Assembly: GCA_965278945.1 (NCBI GenBank)
Contig: OZ257128.1
Coordinates: 1,488,001-1,552,000, forward strand
Direction: 5' to 3'
Origin: UBA10649 sp965278945
GTDB lineage: Bacteria > Actinomycetota > Actinomycetes > S36-B12
Length of the DNA stretch: 64,000 nt
This document shows, one piece after another, positions 35,786 to 46,344 of this stretch. The position numbers and the translations under genes are program-made. Each line of letters begins with the position of its first letter. The stretch's first letter is position 1. Below the pieces are notes generated by a model. That model saw only the letters and a program-made list of their open reading frames with translations, was not told where the DNA came from and did not search any database.

Positions 35786-36046
35786 CTAGCGGTCGTACGC
35801 CTCGCGGCGGTGTGCCGCACGGATAACGGTGATCTCAAGCAGGGTGTCGGCCACGTCGTAAATGACGCGGTAGTCCCCTACTCGTACGCGCCAGGCGTCG
35901 TCCTCGCCGGTGAGCTTGCGTGAGCCGTGCGGCCGTGGGTCATCGGCCAGCGTCGCGATCACAGCTAGCACCTTGTCACGCGCCGGGCGCGGCAACTTCT
36001 TGACCTGCCGGGCGGCCGCAGTCGTGAACTGGATCTGATAGGTCAC
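35786..36046 (-). CDS. RelE/ParE-superfamily toxin
   Basis: This 86-residue protein has the RelE pattern: a start FTTAAARQVKKLP, then PHGSRKL, WRVRVGDYRVIYDV and the final VIRAAHRREAY. RelE toxins cut mRNA on the ribosome. The GTG start overlaps the antitoxin stop (GTGA). The toxin follows its antitoxin, the usual order for relBE/yefM-type pairs. Confidence 0.9.
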   Translation of the reverse strand: MTYQIQFTTAAARQVKKLPRPARDKVLAVIATLADDPRPHGSRKLTGEDDAWRVRVGDYRVIYDVADTLLEITVIRAAHRREAYDR

Positions 36047-36306
36047 GCGTTCAGTTCGGCGCGGAGCTCATCCAGAGACACCCGCGTGCCGTCATCCTGG
36101 GCCTTGGCGGAGCGGTAGGCAGCAACGTCTTCCGCCATCTCGAAGGCCTCAAGTGCCTCCAGGTCGCCGACGCTGACGACGACGGCCGCCAACTTGCCGT
36201 TTCGGGTGACGCCGATCCGCTCCCCGGCATACATCGCCCGGCCCAGAACATCGGCCAGCTGCTCGCGCAACTCGCGCGTTGTCACTTCGCTACTCACCGT
36301 GTCCAT
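36043..36306 (-). CDS. Phd/YefM-type antitoxin
   Basis: This 87-residue protein has an N-terminal Phd/YefM DNA-binding part (VTTRELREQLADVLGRA, then GERIGVTRNGKLAAVVVS) and an acidic, probably unstructured C-terminus that would bind the toxin. The start ATG lies inside a palindrome, consistent with autoregulation. Confidence 0.9.
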   Translation of the reverse strand: MDTVSSEVTTRELREQLADVLGRAMYAGERIGVTRNGKLAAVVVSVGDLEALEAFEMAEDVAAYRSAKAQDDGTRVSLDELRAELNA

Positions 36307-36313
36307 GTGGACA
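36300..36313. promoter_or_regulatory. Palindrome over the antitoxin start
   Basis: TGTCCA-TG-TGGACA has perfect 6-bp arms and covers the antitoxin start codon. It is a candidate operator for the toxin-antitoxin complex. Confidence 0.45.
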
Positions 36314-36460
36314 TACTAGCCGCTACGTACTCTGTGTACACACTCCTGCCTCGAATCCACTGGCCCTCGCGGGAGCTCCACTGCGCGCACCGCCTGGCCC
36401 AGCGCGTCGCCTCTCCGTGTAGCAATGTAGCGAACGACCAATTCCCTCACAAACGCGCCG

Positions 36461-36515
36461 TTATGCGTACCCTGTACGATCCGGCGGTCCTATTAGTCGT
36501 GTGCTGTACGCATAA
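36461..36515. repeat. Perfect 10-bp inverted repeat, unexplained
   Basis: TTATGCGTAC (36461-36470) and GTACGCATAA (36506-36515) are perfectly complementary with a 35-base spacer. It lies between the antitoxin and the truncated RTX-pentapeptide gene. Possible mobile-element end or cruciform; no family recognised. Confidence 0.4.
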
Positions 36516-36586
36516 CCCTAGTAGTCCGAGCGGCGTACGAAGAACACGAGTGTCATTACCGCTGAGCGGCTGTCCTGCGCACCAAG

Positions 36587-37321
36587 ATGGGCGCATGGCT
36601 CGGCCCTTGGATCCCCGCTCGCGGGCGCAATGACGTGATCTGTGGTCTGGGCGGTTCAGATGTCCTCATTGGCATGGGCGGAGACGATGTTCTACGCGGT
36701 GGTTCCGGTGATGACACGTTGTACGGGGATACGGTCATGGGTCGCGACACGGGCCGAGACGATCTGGCTGGCGGCCCGGGTGCGGACAACATTGAACTGC
36801 ACGGCACGCCGGCCTGCGTACCGAACTGCATGAACCGCAACTTCAGCAACGCTGACTTGACGGGTGCGCAAGCATCTGGTGCCTACTTCACAGACGCTGA
36901 CCTGAGCGGGGCGACTCTGTCCGTCGCAGACTTCAGTCACGCCGACCTTTATGGGGCATTACTGACAGATGCCGTCGCTAAGAACTCCAATTTTGAGCAC
37001 GCAAATCTGTCCGAGACATACCTATGGGGGATGACGGCTTACGGGGGAACGTTCGACGGTGCCATCCTCAGACACGCGCTATTCAACAATGCGAACTTCC
37101 GAAACGTGTACATGGGCGATGCCAACTTCACCCACGCACAACTCGTCTACGTGACGCTCCTTGACGTGAACGTCGAAGGCGCCAACTTCACAGGCGCAAA
37201 CTTCTTTAGCTCAGACCTCACTGGTTCGAGCCTGCGCAACGCGAACCTTACGGACACCAACTGGGGAAATGCGATCTGCCCCAACGGCAAGAAGGGGCCA
37301 TACCCCTGCACCAACGCCTAG
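36587..37321 (+). CDS. RTX-like/pentapeptide-repeat protein, N-terminally truncated copy
   Basis: This 244-residue frame (start ATG uncertain) begins in the middle of calcium-binding RTX-like nonapeptides (GGSDVLIGMGGDDVLRGGSG). It continues through a linker with NIELHGTPAC and then into pentapeptide repeats (ADLxx/ANFxx) to a Cys-containing end (CPNGKKGPYPC). It is a divergent paralogue of 37797-38486 but lacks the signal peptide and the first RTX repeat, so export is doubtful. The DNA is more A/T-rich than the second copy. Confidence 0.72.
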   Translation: MGAWLGPWIPARGRNDVICGLGGSDVLIGMGGDDVLRGGSGDDTLYGDTVMGRDTGRDDLAGGPGADNIELHGTPACVPNCMNRNFSNADLTGAQASGAYFTDADLSGATLSVADFSHADLYGALLTDAVAKNSNFEHANLSETYLWGMTAYGGTFDGAILRHALFNNANFRNVYMGDANFTHAQLVYVTLLDVNVEGANFTGANFFSSDLTGSSLRNANLTDTNWGNAICPNGKKGPYPCTNA

Positions 37322-37394
37322 CCAAACAGCGCAGCAACCTCGCTAGACAGATCCTGGCCGTCTCCAAACGAGGCAAGCCTTCGGAGTCCCCCAG

Positions 37395-37694
37395 GCCTCG
37401 GGGCACATCGACCTCCAGGTGGTTGCGATCGCGCTGGGAGCGGCCCTGCTCCTGCCCGTCATCCCGTGGACCTTCGAGCTTTGCGCGCTACGTCGACTCA
37501 CCAAGGCCGCGTTCGGCACCCTCATGGCGTTAGAACCTGCAATCGCGCTGGTCATCGGCGCGATCCTCCTCCACCAATCACCCCACCTCCCTCAACTTCT
37601 CGGCATCGCCTGCGTGGTCGTCGCAGGCGCAGCGGCTGAACGCACCGGCCGAAGAGACGCCGACCTCCCCCGCCTCGAGACCCCCACGACCTGA
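37395..37694 (+). pseudogene. C-terminal fragment of an EamA/RhtA-type permease
   Basis: The frame reads LLLPVIPWTFELCALRRLTK then FGTLMALEPAIALVIGAILL, the last three membrane spans of EamA (RhtA-like) threonine/homoserine exporters. The first seven spans are missing. It lies between two copies of the RTX-pentapeptide gene, which suggests it was carried along with the duplication. Confidence 0.7.
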
Positions 37695-37796
37695 CCGCAG
37701 GCAGACGGCACTCGGCGTGGTTTAGCCCCCCGCGAACGAGGGCATAATCACCTCACGCGGGCCGACGAGCGGCTTCCGACGATAGGCAACCACTTC

Positions 37797-38486
37797 ATGA
37801 CCCGCTCTCGCATGCTGATCACAGCTGTGTCCGTTCTCGTTGTCGCATCGGGACTGCTCACGCTGCAGCCCGCCTTGGCGTCAGCGGCCGAGGCCGCGAA
37901 GAAGCCGTGCACGATCACCGGGACGAAGGCTGACGACGTGCTACGCGGCACCGCAGGCGATGACGTGATCTGCGGGCGAGGCGGCTCAGACGTGCTGATC
38001 GGCATGGGTGGCGATGACGTGCTCCGCGGCGGCGCCGGCGACGACACCTTGTACGGGGACACCGTGAAGGGCGAGGACACCGGCGACGACGTTCTGGGCG
38101 GCGGCCCGGGGAAGGACAACATCGAGCTGCATGGGACGCCGGCCTGCGCACCACTGTGCTCGGGCGCCAACCTGGCTCGCGCGGACCTCAGCCGCGCGAA
38201 CCTCGACCGCGCGGACCTCAGCTCGGCGAATCTCACCGGGGCGAACCTCGACCGCGCGACGGCCGTCGATGCAGACTTCACGAGCGCGGACCTCAGCTCG
38301 GCCAACCTCTACAGGGCATTCATCCTCAACTCAAATCTCACCAGCGCGAACCTGAGCTCGGCGAACCTCACCGAAGCGAACCTGCGTGGCTCGATCCTGT
38401 GGGACACGATCGTGCGCGACGTCAATTGGCAGAACGCCGTCTGCCCCGACGGCAGGAACGGCCCACACCCCTGCCGCCAGACCTGA
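37797..38486 (+). CDS. Secreted RTX-like/pentapeptide-repeat protein
   Basis: This intact 229-residue protein starts with a signal peptide (MTRSRMLITAVSVLVVASGL, cleaved near ALASAAEA). Two or three RTX-like calcium-binding nonapeptides follow (GTAGDDVICGRGGSDVL, GGAGDDTL), then a conserved linker NIELHGTPAC and a run of pentapeptides such as ADLSR, ANLDR and ANLTG that should form a right-handed quadrilateral helix. It ends in a short Cys pair. Combined RTX and pentapeptide modules are unusual. It is probably exported and calcium-stabilised; the function is unknown. Confidence 0.82.
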   Translation: MTRSRMLITAVSVLVVASGLLTLQPALASAAEAAKKPCTITGTKADDVLRGTAGDDVICGRGGSDVLIGMGGDDVLRGGAGDDTLYGDTVKGEDTGDDVLGGGPGKDNIELHGTPACAPLCSGANLARADLSRANLDRADLSSANLTGANLDRATAVDADFTSADLSSANLYRAFILNSNLTSANLSSANLTEANLRGSILWDTIVRDVNWQNAVCPDGRNGPHPCRQT

Positions 38487-38496
38487 CACTGCAGTC

Positions 38497-38557
38497 CCGC
38501 CATCCGAGGCACGTCCTGACTCCCCCGGCTTCGGTCGTCGTCAGCCCCGGATGGCGG
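38497..38557. terminator. Nested hairpin between converging genes
   Basis: CCGCCATCCG (38497-38506) and CGGATGGCGG (38548-38557) pair perfectly, and CTGAC/GTCAG (38516-38520 and 38540-38544) pair inside. It lies 10 bases after the pentapeptide gene and could end transcription from both sides. The rest of 38487-38766 shows nothing else. Confidence 0.5.
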
Positions 38558-38766
38558 CCAGCACGTGCTCGGTGCCAACTGTCGAACCGCCCGCGGCTGC
38601 GCAGAGTTCCACGCTGCGCGGCCAAGCGCCGCCTTCGCATCGTCGTCGTACGAATCACCGCAGGCGACTCGTCATGGGCTCCTTCAGGAACAGGAATGGC
38701 TCTGACACTCCATATCTGCGGGAGTGCTCGGAGGCCGTGTCGATCGCAAGTACGAGGGGCCTTTCC

Positions 38767-39359
38767 TCAGTTGGCCGAAACGGTTCCATCGCGTCGCTGA
38801 CCGCCGACGGGTCGGTATCGCGTGGCGACCGCCCCGGACCCGAACTCGTGGCGATCAACGAGCTCGAGCTGGATACGCTCGCGCAGACCGGCGAGCAATG
38901 TCGGCCCGTGTCCGGCAAGAACCGGCTGCACCACGAACTCGTACTCGTCGATCAGTCCCAGATCAGCCAAGGCCGCAGGGAGAGTCACTCCACCCACCCA
39001 CAGGCCCTCGCCTGGCTCCTCCTTGAGCTGCTGGACCACCTGACCTAGGTCGCCTTCCACCAGCTCGGCATTCCAGTCGACCTCGCTCAGCGTGCTCGAC
39101 ACGACGTACTTCTTCGCCACGTCGATGGCCTCGGCGAACGGGATCTCCAACTCGCCCATCCAGTCTGGCCAGGTGCCCGTCGCCGGTCGCCGCCACGCCG
39201 ACTCCATCATTTGGTAAGTCACCCGGCCGAAGATCAAGGCATCGGCTCGCTCCATCGCAGCGGTCCAGTAGCGCATTGACTCCTCGTCAGGGGCAGCCCT
39301 GCCTCGTGATGGCAGCAGCCGTCGAGCGTGACGTTGATCGAGTATCGAAGTGGTCTCAT
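38767..39359 (-). pseudogene. DHFR-like (RibD C-terminal) reductase, frameshifted
   Basis: The protein starts MRPLRYSINVTLDGCCHHEA in one frame (ATG 39359 after AAGGAGC). From about plus 39293 it continues in another as PDEESMRYWTAAMERADALI, then FGRVTYQMMESAWRR and VVSSTLSEVDWNAELV. This is the RibD_C/dihydrofolate-reductase-like family found downstream of ArsR-SRPBCC pairs. One base change would restore about 197 residues. The substrate is unknown. Confidence 0.78.
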
Positions 39360-39370
39360 CGTGTTGCTCC

Positions 39371-39871
39371 TTACGCCCGGTTCCCGCCCGCAACGTAGGC
39401 CTGAAGCTTGTCGAGAGCCATGAGCCACCCCGCCTGACCTGGGGACCCCTCGGGGATGCCCGCATGCACGACGACCATCCGCGTGCCGTGGTCGGTCGCT
39501 TCGAGTTCTACGCTGATCGTGGTGACGGCCGGATGATCCGCGGGCATCCCCATGTCGGCTGGTGACAGCACGTTTGCGTCCTCGTCGCACATGGCCTCGG
39601 TGTAGACGAGTCGGCGATCCTCGTCGATCTCGAGGTGCTGGCCGGTGAACCACATCTTCATCGGACCGTTCGGAGTCGTGACTTCCATGCTGAACAGTCG
39701 CGTGCCACCGACGACCAGCTCCAACTTCGTGACGACGACGGTCGCTCCCGCGGGTCCGTACCAGGCTTGGAAGTGCTCGGGTTTCGTCCACATCTGCCAG
39801 ACCACCCCGGCGGGAACATCGAGATGTCGCTCTATGCGCACGGATGGGCTTGGCGAGTCCAGATCGGCCAC
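39371..39871 (-). CDS. SRPBCC (AHSA1-type) domain protein
   Basis: This 166-residue protein starts at GTG 39871, overlapping nothing but only two bases after the arsR stop. It has the AHSA1/START-like cavity fold: RIERHLDVPAGVVWQMWTKP, FQAWYGPAGATV, and the final helix GQAGWLMALDKLQAYV. Such proteins bind small hydrophobic molecules. It belongs to the ArsR-SRPBCC-reductase operon. Confidence 0.88.
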   Translation of the reverse strand: MADLDSPSPSVRIERHLDVPAGVVWQMWTKPEHFQAWYGPAGATVVVTKLELVVGGTRLFSMEVTTPNGPMKMWFTGQHLEIDEDRRLVYTEAMCDEDANVLSPADMGMPADHPAVTTISVELEATDHGTRMVVVHAGIPEGSPGQAGWLMALDKLQAYVAGGNRA

Positions 39872-39872
39872 G

Positions 39873-40226
39873 TTATTCGTCTCCTGTTCGGGGTGATTGA
39901 AGCTGCTGGATGTAGCTGCCCATGCGGTCAATGCGCGCCTCCCACACCGGGCGGTACTGCTCCGTCCATGTCGCCACCTGCTCCAATGGAGCAGCATCCA
40001 GCGCGCATGGCCGGTACTGAGCCTGATGTCCCTTGACCACGAGCCCGGCCCGCTCCAGCACCTTGATGTGCTTGGAGATCGCGGGAAGGGAGAGTGCGAA
40101 CGGCTCGGCGAGGTCGTTGACGTTCGCAGGCCCCATGGCGAGGCGGTTAAGGATCGCTCGGCGAGTTGAGTTCGCGAGGGCGGCAAACGTCTCGTCGAGG
40201 CGGTCCTCAGAGAGAGTCGAACTCAT
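39873..40226 (-). CDS. ArsR-family transcriptional regulator
   Basis: This 117-residue ArsR protein has a winged helix-turn-helix (ANSTRRAILNRL, then SLPAISKHIKVLERAGLV). It lacks the metal-binding Cys motif ELCVCDL of ArsR/SmtB, so it probably senses something other than arsenite. A 12-bp palindrome lies upstream of its start. It is the first gene of an operon with SRPBCC and a DHFR-like protein. Confidence 0.9.
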   Translation of the reverse strand: MSSTLSEDRLDETFAALANSTRRAILNRLAMGPANVNDLAEPFALSLPAISKHIKVLERAGLVVKGHQAQYRPCALDAAPLEQVATWTEQYRPVWEARIDRMGSYIQQLQSPRTGDE

Positions 40227-40250
40227 GCGCAGTCCCCTACTTTTCTATCC

Positions 40251-40262
40251 GGTTAATTAACC
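40251..40262. promoter_or_regulatory. ArsR operator GGTTAATTAACC
   Basis: A perfect 12-bp palindrome 25 bases upstream of the arsR start. ArsR proteins bind such palindromes, so autoregulation is likely. Confidence 0.6.
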
Positions 40263-40333
40263 AGAGCAGAAATTACGGGATGTCGCCCTCGTCGTCAATA
40301 GCTCACGCGATGCCGGAAAACGAACCGAGAGTC

Positions 40334-40693
40334 TCAGCTCTCGGTCGGCATCGCGAGGAACGGCAGGAATGCCTGCACCGGTCCGCCCTGCAGTTGCGCC
40401 CTGAACTCCTCGGACAGGTCGCCGAGCAGTTCACCATGGACCGTCGCCGTCGCCAGGATCGCGGCGGATAACTCGTCGCCGATGTGGGCAAGGTGGTCGA
40501 TCAGTGCCTGGGTGTCGACGTACTCCTCGATGACTAACGCCTGCGTCTCGTCGGCGTTGAGGAAGATCTCATAGCGCAAGGTCCCCGTGTCCTGTTCCTT
40601 GACGATTGCCATGCACCGCGCGGACAGCCGCTTGTACTCCTGGACCATGCCGTCGTGGAACGTGAACCGCGCGATGCCCATCAGTCGACTCAT
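40334..40693 (-). CDS. Antibiotic-biosynthesis-monooxygenase (ABM) domain protein
   Basis: This 119-residue protein (ATG 40693 after AAGGAAAT) matches the dimeric ferredoxin-like ABM fold: RLMGIARFTFHDGMVQEYKR, then TLRYEIFLNADETQALVIEEYVD. ABM enzymes oxidise quinols or hydroxyacids, and many homologues are plain small-molecule binders. It is a single gene; its catalytic role is not proven by sequence. Confidence 0.72.
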   Translation of the reverse strand: MSRLMGIARFTFHDGMVQEYKRLSARCMAIVKEQDTGTLRYEIFLNADETQALVIEEYVDTQALIDHLAHIGDELSAAILATATVHGELLGDLSEEFRAQLQGGPVQAFLPFLAMPTES

Positions 40694-40788
40694 CGATTTC
40701 CTTATCGTTCGCGTCAATCGCCATGAGGGACGAACGTTACTGATCGCGTCAGCGCGCCCTTCGGCCTGGCGTCAGGCACCATAGTGAC

Positions 40789-41307
40789 GTGAAGCGCACT
40801 GTTGCCGCCGTTGCCGTGATGGCCGTGTTTGCCCTGTCCCTCGGCACGAGTTCGAGCCACGCGAGCGCCGCGACGAGCATGCGGCCTGCTCAGGCGGCCG
40901 TGGCAACATCCCCGGAGTGGGCACGACAGATGCTCGCCTTGGTGAACGCGCAGCGAACGAAGGTCGGTGCTCGACCCCTTGTCCTGTGCGCTCCCCTGTC
41001 GGTCGCGTCACGCAAGTACGCGCGCGTCATGGCGCGCACCGGCCACTTCGACCACACCGGGCCCGACGGCCGCGAGCCGTGGGACCGTGGCAGCGCCGAG
41101 GGCTACGAGTACCGCGCGTACGGCGAGAACATCGCGGCCGGTCAGGACACGGTCCGCGAGGTGATGCGCGGATGGGTCAACTCCCCCGGCCACTACGCCA
41201 ACCTGGTGAACAAGACCTTCACGCATCTGGGCGTGGGGCGCGCGGACTCCTCTGGCCGGTACTCCGAGTACTGGGTGCAGAACTTCGGTGCTGGCGGACG
41301 CTGCTGA
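40789..41307 (+). CDS. Secreted CAP-domain protein
   Basis: This 172-residue protein has a signal peptide (MKRTVAAVAVMAVFALSLG, cleaved near SHASA) and one CAP/SCP domain: the first helix WARQMLALVNAQRTKVG, then ARVMARTGHFDHTGP, ENIAAG, WVNSPGHYANLVN and the final strand YWVQNFGAGG. His in GHFDH and HYANL and Glu in ENIAAG mark the usual metal-binding cavity. It converges with the UvrA-like gene. A larger relative lies at 45570-46340. Confidence 0.9.
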   Translation: MKRTVAAVAVMAVFALSLGTSSSHASAATSMRPAQAAVATSPEWARQMLALVNAQRTKVGARPLVLCAPLSVASRKYARVMARTGHFDHTGPDGREPWDRGSAEGYEYRAYGENIAAGQDTVREVMRGWVNSPGHYANLVNKTFTHLGVGRADSSGRYSEYWVQNFGAGGRC

Positions 41308-41308
41308 C

Positions 41309-43711
<2,403 letters not shown>

Positions 43712-43763
43712 CAGCTCCCGATCCGTCGCGAGATTGCAGGCTTCGATCTAACCAGTGCCGAGG

Positions 43764-44162
43764 TCACGCCTGCGCAATGCGCACGAGGTTGCCGGATGGG
43801 TCGCGTACCGCGCAGTCGCGTGCTCCCCACGGCTGATCTGCGGGCTCCTGGAGGATCTCGGCTCCCGACGCACGGACACTCTCGAATGTGGCGTCCAGAT
43901 CGTCGGCGGTGAAGATCGCGGCCTGCAGCGACCCCTGCGTGACGAGGGCAAGCAGTGCATCGCCCTCAGCCTGCGACCGGCCGCCGTGGGGCTGGAAGAG
44001 GACGATGTTGAGGTCCTCACCCGGTGCCGCGACCGTGACCCAGCGGAAGCCGTTCGACGCGACGTCGTTACGGACCTCGAGGCCCAGCGCGTCGCGGTAG
44101 AAGACCAGCGCGGCGTCGGGATCGTGAACAGGGATGAACATGGTCGAGACGGTGATTGTCAT
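43764..44162 (-). CDS. VOC/glyoxalase-like protein
   Basis: This 132-residue protein has one vicinal-oxygen-chelate module pair: VSTMFIPVHDPDAALVFYRDALG, then FRWVTVAAPGEDLNIVLF, and a second half with DDLDATFESVRASGA and CAVRDPSGNLVRI. Metal ligands may be incomplete. It follows an araC gene on the same strand by 58 bases, a frequent pairing. Confidence 0.88.
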   Translation of the reverse strand: MTITVSTMFIPVHDPDAALVFYRDALGLEVRNDVASNGFRWVTVAAPGEDLNIVLFQPHGGRSQAEGDALLALVTQGSLQAAIFTADDLDATFESVRASGAEILQEPADQPWGARDCAVRDPSGNLVRIAQA

Positions 44163-44220
44163 GGCAGGACGATAGATCGGACGGGGTCGCCTGCACTTCT
44201 TCGATCCTGCTCGATGCCTC

Positions 44221-44682
44221 TCAGGCGGTGACTCTCGTGCGCCGTGGCCGAAGGCCGACCATGCCGACGCACGACGGCAGCGACTCGCGGTCGGGGTGCG
44301 CCCGCGCGCGGAACTGCGACGGGGTCTCGCCGACGATCTCGGTGAAGCGCGAGCTGAAGGAACCGAGCGAGGTGCAGCCCACCGCCATGCACGTGTCGGT
44401 CACCGACATCCCCTGGCTCAGGAACGACTTCGCCCGCTCGATTCGCCGGGTCATGAGGTACGAGTAGGGGGTCTCGCCGTAGGCCGCGCGGAACTTGCGG
44501 GAGAAGTGCGCGGGCGACATCAGCGCGGCACTCGCCATCGCCGGAACATCCAGCGGCTGCGCATACTCGCGATCCATGAGGTCGCGAGCCCGGCGCAGGT
44601 GCGCGAGGTCGGCGAACTCCTGAGGCGTCATGGGGATGAGGCTACGCGACGCGACCTGCGAACTGGCCTCGTCGATGCTCAT
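44221..44682 (-). CDS. AraC-family transcriptional regulator
   Basis: This 153-residue regulator is mostly the AraC DNA-binding domain with two helix-turn-helices (VPAMASAALMSPAHFSRKFR, then VTDTCMAVGCTSLGSFSSRF). A separate ligand domain is absent. It is followed by the VOC gene and diverges from an SDR gene that starts 9 bases away. Confidence 0.9.
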   Translation of the reverse strand: MSIDEASSQVASRSLIPMTPQEFADLAHLRRARDLMDREYAQPLDVPAMASAALMSPAHFSRKFRAAYGETPYSYLMTRRIERAKSFLSQGMSVTDTCMAVGCTSLGSFSSRFTEIVGETPSQFRARAHPDRESLPSCVGMVGLRPRRTRVTA

Positions 44683-44691
44683 ACTTGCCGC

Positions 44692-45555
44692 ATGCCCACC
44701 ATGCGCAGCGTCATGATCACTGGTGCCTCAAGCGGGATCGGAGAGGACACTGCGCTGTACCTGAACCAGCGCGGGTGGCGTGTCTTCGCTGGCGTCCGCA
44801 GGACCGAGGATGGCGAACGCCTGAGGTCCGCGGCGACCTCTCCGGAGCTCCTCATCCCGCTCATCTGCGACGTCACTGACGACGACTCCGTCTCCGCCGC
44901 GAGGGACGCGGTCCGCATCGCCGTGGGCGTCGACGGGCTTCAGGGCTTCTTCAGCAACGCGGGCATCGCGGCGATGGACGGGGAGTCGTCCGCGGAATGC
45001 GTCCCCCTCGCGACTGTCGAACGACTGGTGAGCGTGAACTACGTGGGAGCGGTCCGCGCGATGCAAACGTTCATGCCGATGATCCGCCAGTCCAAGGGCA
45101 CCGTCGTCGTGAACTCCGCGATGATGACGCACACAGTCCTTCCGTTCAATGCGGGATACGCGCCCGCCAAGGCCGCGCTCGAGACGTGGGCGGTCGCCCT
45201 TCGCCGCGAGGTCTCGCGGTACGGCGTGCGGGTGGTCATCGTCCGCGCGGCCGGTGTCGCGACGGCGCTCGAGGCCAAGGGCGATCTATCGAGGATCCCC
45301 GACACGACTCCGTATCCCGAGCAGCGCGGCTTCCTTGCGCACGGGCTGGCCATGCAGCGCGAGCGCGCTGGCTCGCGGTCACTCGCGCCCAGGCGTGTCG
45401 CCGAGTGCGTCGCCGATGCTCTCGAGGGTCGTCGTTCGGCGCCATATCGAATGGTCGGCGGCGGGCACGTGCCGATCTGGGTCATCGGCACCCTTCCGGC
45501 TCGCGTGCAGGACGCGATCATGCGGCGGTTGGTGGATCGATGGAGCGCCTCCTAG
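44692..45555 (+). CDS. Short-chain dehydrogenase/reductase
   Basis: This 287-residue SDR has the TGASSGIG cofactor loop, the NAG motif (FSNAGI), a catalytic Ser (VVNSAMMTH) and YAPAK as the Tyr-x3-Lys pair. The start is ATG 44692 with the araC gene diverging. It is followed by the CAP-PKD gene after 14 bases. NAD(P)H-dependent carbonyl reduction is expected; the substrate is unknown. Confidence 0.9.
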   Translation: MPTMRSVMITGASSGIGEDTALYLNQRGWRVFAGVRRTEDGERLRSAATSPELLIPLICDVTDDDSVSAARDAVRIAVGVDGLQGFFSNAGIAAMDGESSAECVPLATVERLVSVNYVGAVRAMQTFMPMIRQSKGTVVVNSAMMTHTVLPFNAGYAPAKAALETWAVALRREVSRYGVRVVIVRAAGVATALEAKGDLSRIPDTTPYPEQRGFLAHGLAMQRERAGSRSLAPRRVAECVADALEGRRSAPYRMVGGGHVPIWVIGTLPARVQDAIMRRLVDRWSAS

Positions 45556-45569
45556 GGCACAATGGCCCG

Positions 45570-46340
45570 ATGTTCCGTCGCGCAGTAGTCACGCTCGGGG
45601 TCGTCGGACTTCTCGCTACAGGTCTCGTAGGCCTCGGGCAGCCCACGTCTGCATCCGTGAGCTCCGCGAGTGTCCGCTGGTCGCTGCAGCGCGTCGATCT
45701 CGGACAGCCGGTCATCGCGCGAGTCAGCGGGCCAAAGAACTTCCGCGCGAGTGTCGACTGGGGCGATGGCACCAAGACTGCTGTCCGCTGCGGGGTCAAG
45801 GCATGCACTCGTTCCGTCACCCACGTGTATGCGAAGCCAGGGACGTTCACCGCGCTCGCGAAGTGGAGCGGCGGATTGCTCGGCACCGCCCAGGTCGTCG
45901 TCTCGAAGACGAGCGGCGTCGGCACTGACGGCGCGCCCGCATTCGCGGTGGAGATGCTCGGCCTGCTGAACGCCGAGCGCGCGAAGGTCGGGGCCAGCCC
46001 GCTCGCCCTGTGCGCGAAGCTCACCGCCGCCGCCTCGAAGTTCTCCAACGTGATGGCGACACAGAACTACTACAACGAGAGCCATGTCGGGCCTGACGGC
46101 AGCAGGCCGCAGGACCGGGTGCTCGCCGAGGGCTATCGGTGGACGCAGGTGGGCGAGAACCAGGCCGCGGGTCAGCAGTCCGTCACCGAGGTCATGGCCG
46201 CGTGGGTCCAGTCGCCGTCGCACTACTCGAACATCGTCGACAAGGGCTACACCCACGTCGGGTTCGGCCATGGCTTCGCCGAGGCCACCGACTACGGCCA
46301 CTACTGGGTGCAGGACTTCGGCGCCGGCGGCACCTGCTAG
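45570..46340 (+). CDS. Secreted PKD-CAP domain protein
   Basis: This 256-residue protein (ATG 45570) has a signal peptide (VVTLGVVGLLATGLVGLG), a PKD-like beta domain (VDWGDGTKT, VTHVYAKPGTFTALAKW) and a C-terminal CAP domain (EMLGLLNAERAKVGASPL, NYYNESHVGP, ENQAAG, HYSNIVDKGYTHVGFG, YWVQDFGAGGTC). It is the larger relative of 40789-41307; the PKD domain may bind a polysaccharide surface. The IS30 element sits five bases after its stop. Confidence 0.88.
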   Translation: MFRRAVVTLGVVGLLATGLVGLGQPTSASVSSASVRWSLQRVDLGQPVIARVSGPKNFRASVDWGDGTKTAVRCGVKACTRSVTHVYAKPGTFTALAKWSGGLLGTAQVVVSKTSGVGTDGAPAFAVEMLGLLNAERAKVGASPLALCAKLTAAASKFSNVMATQNYYNESHVGPDGSRPQDRVLAEGYRWTQVGENQAAGQQSVTEVMAAWVQSPSHYSNIVDKGYTHVGFGHGFAEATDYGHYWVQDFGAGGTC

Positions 46341-46344
46341 CCCA

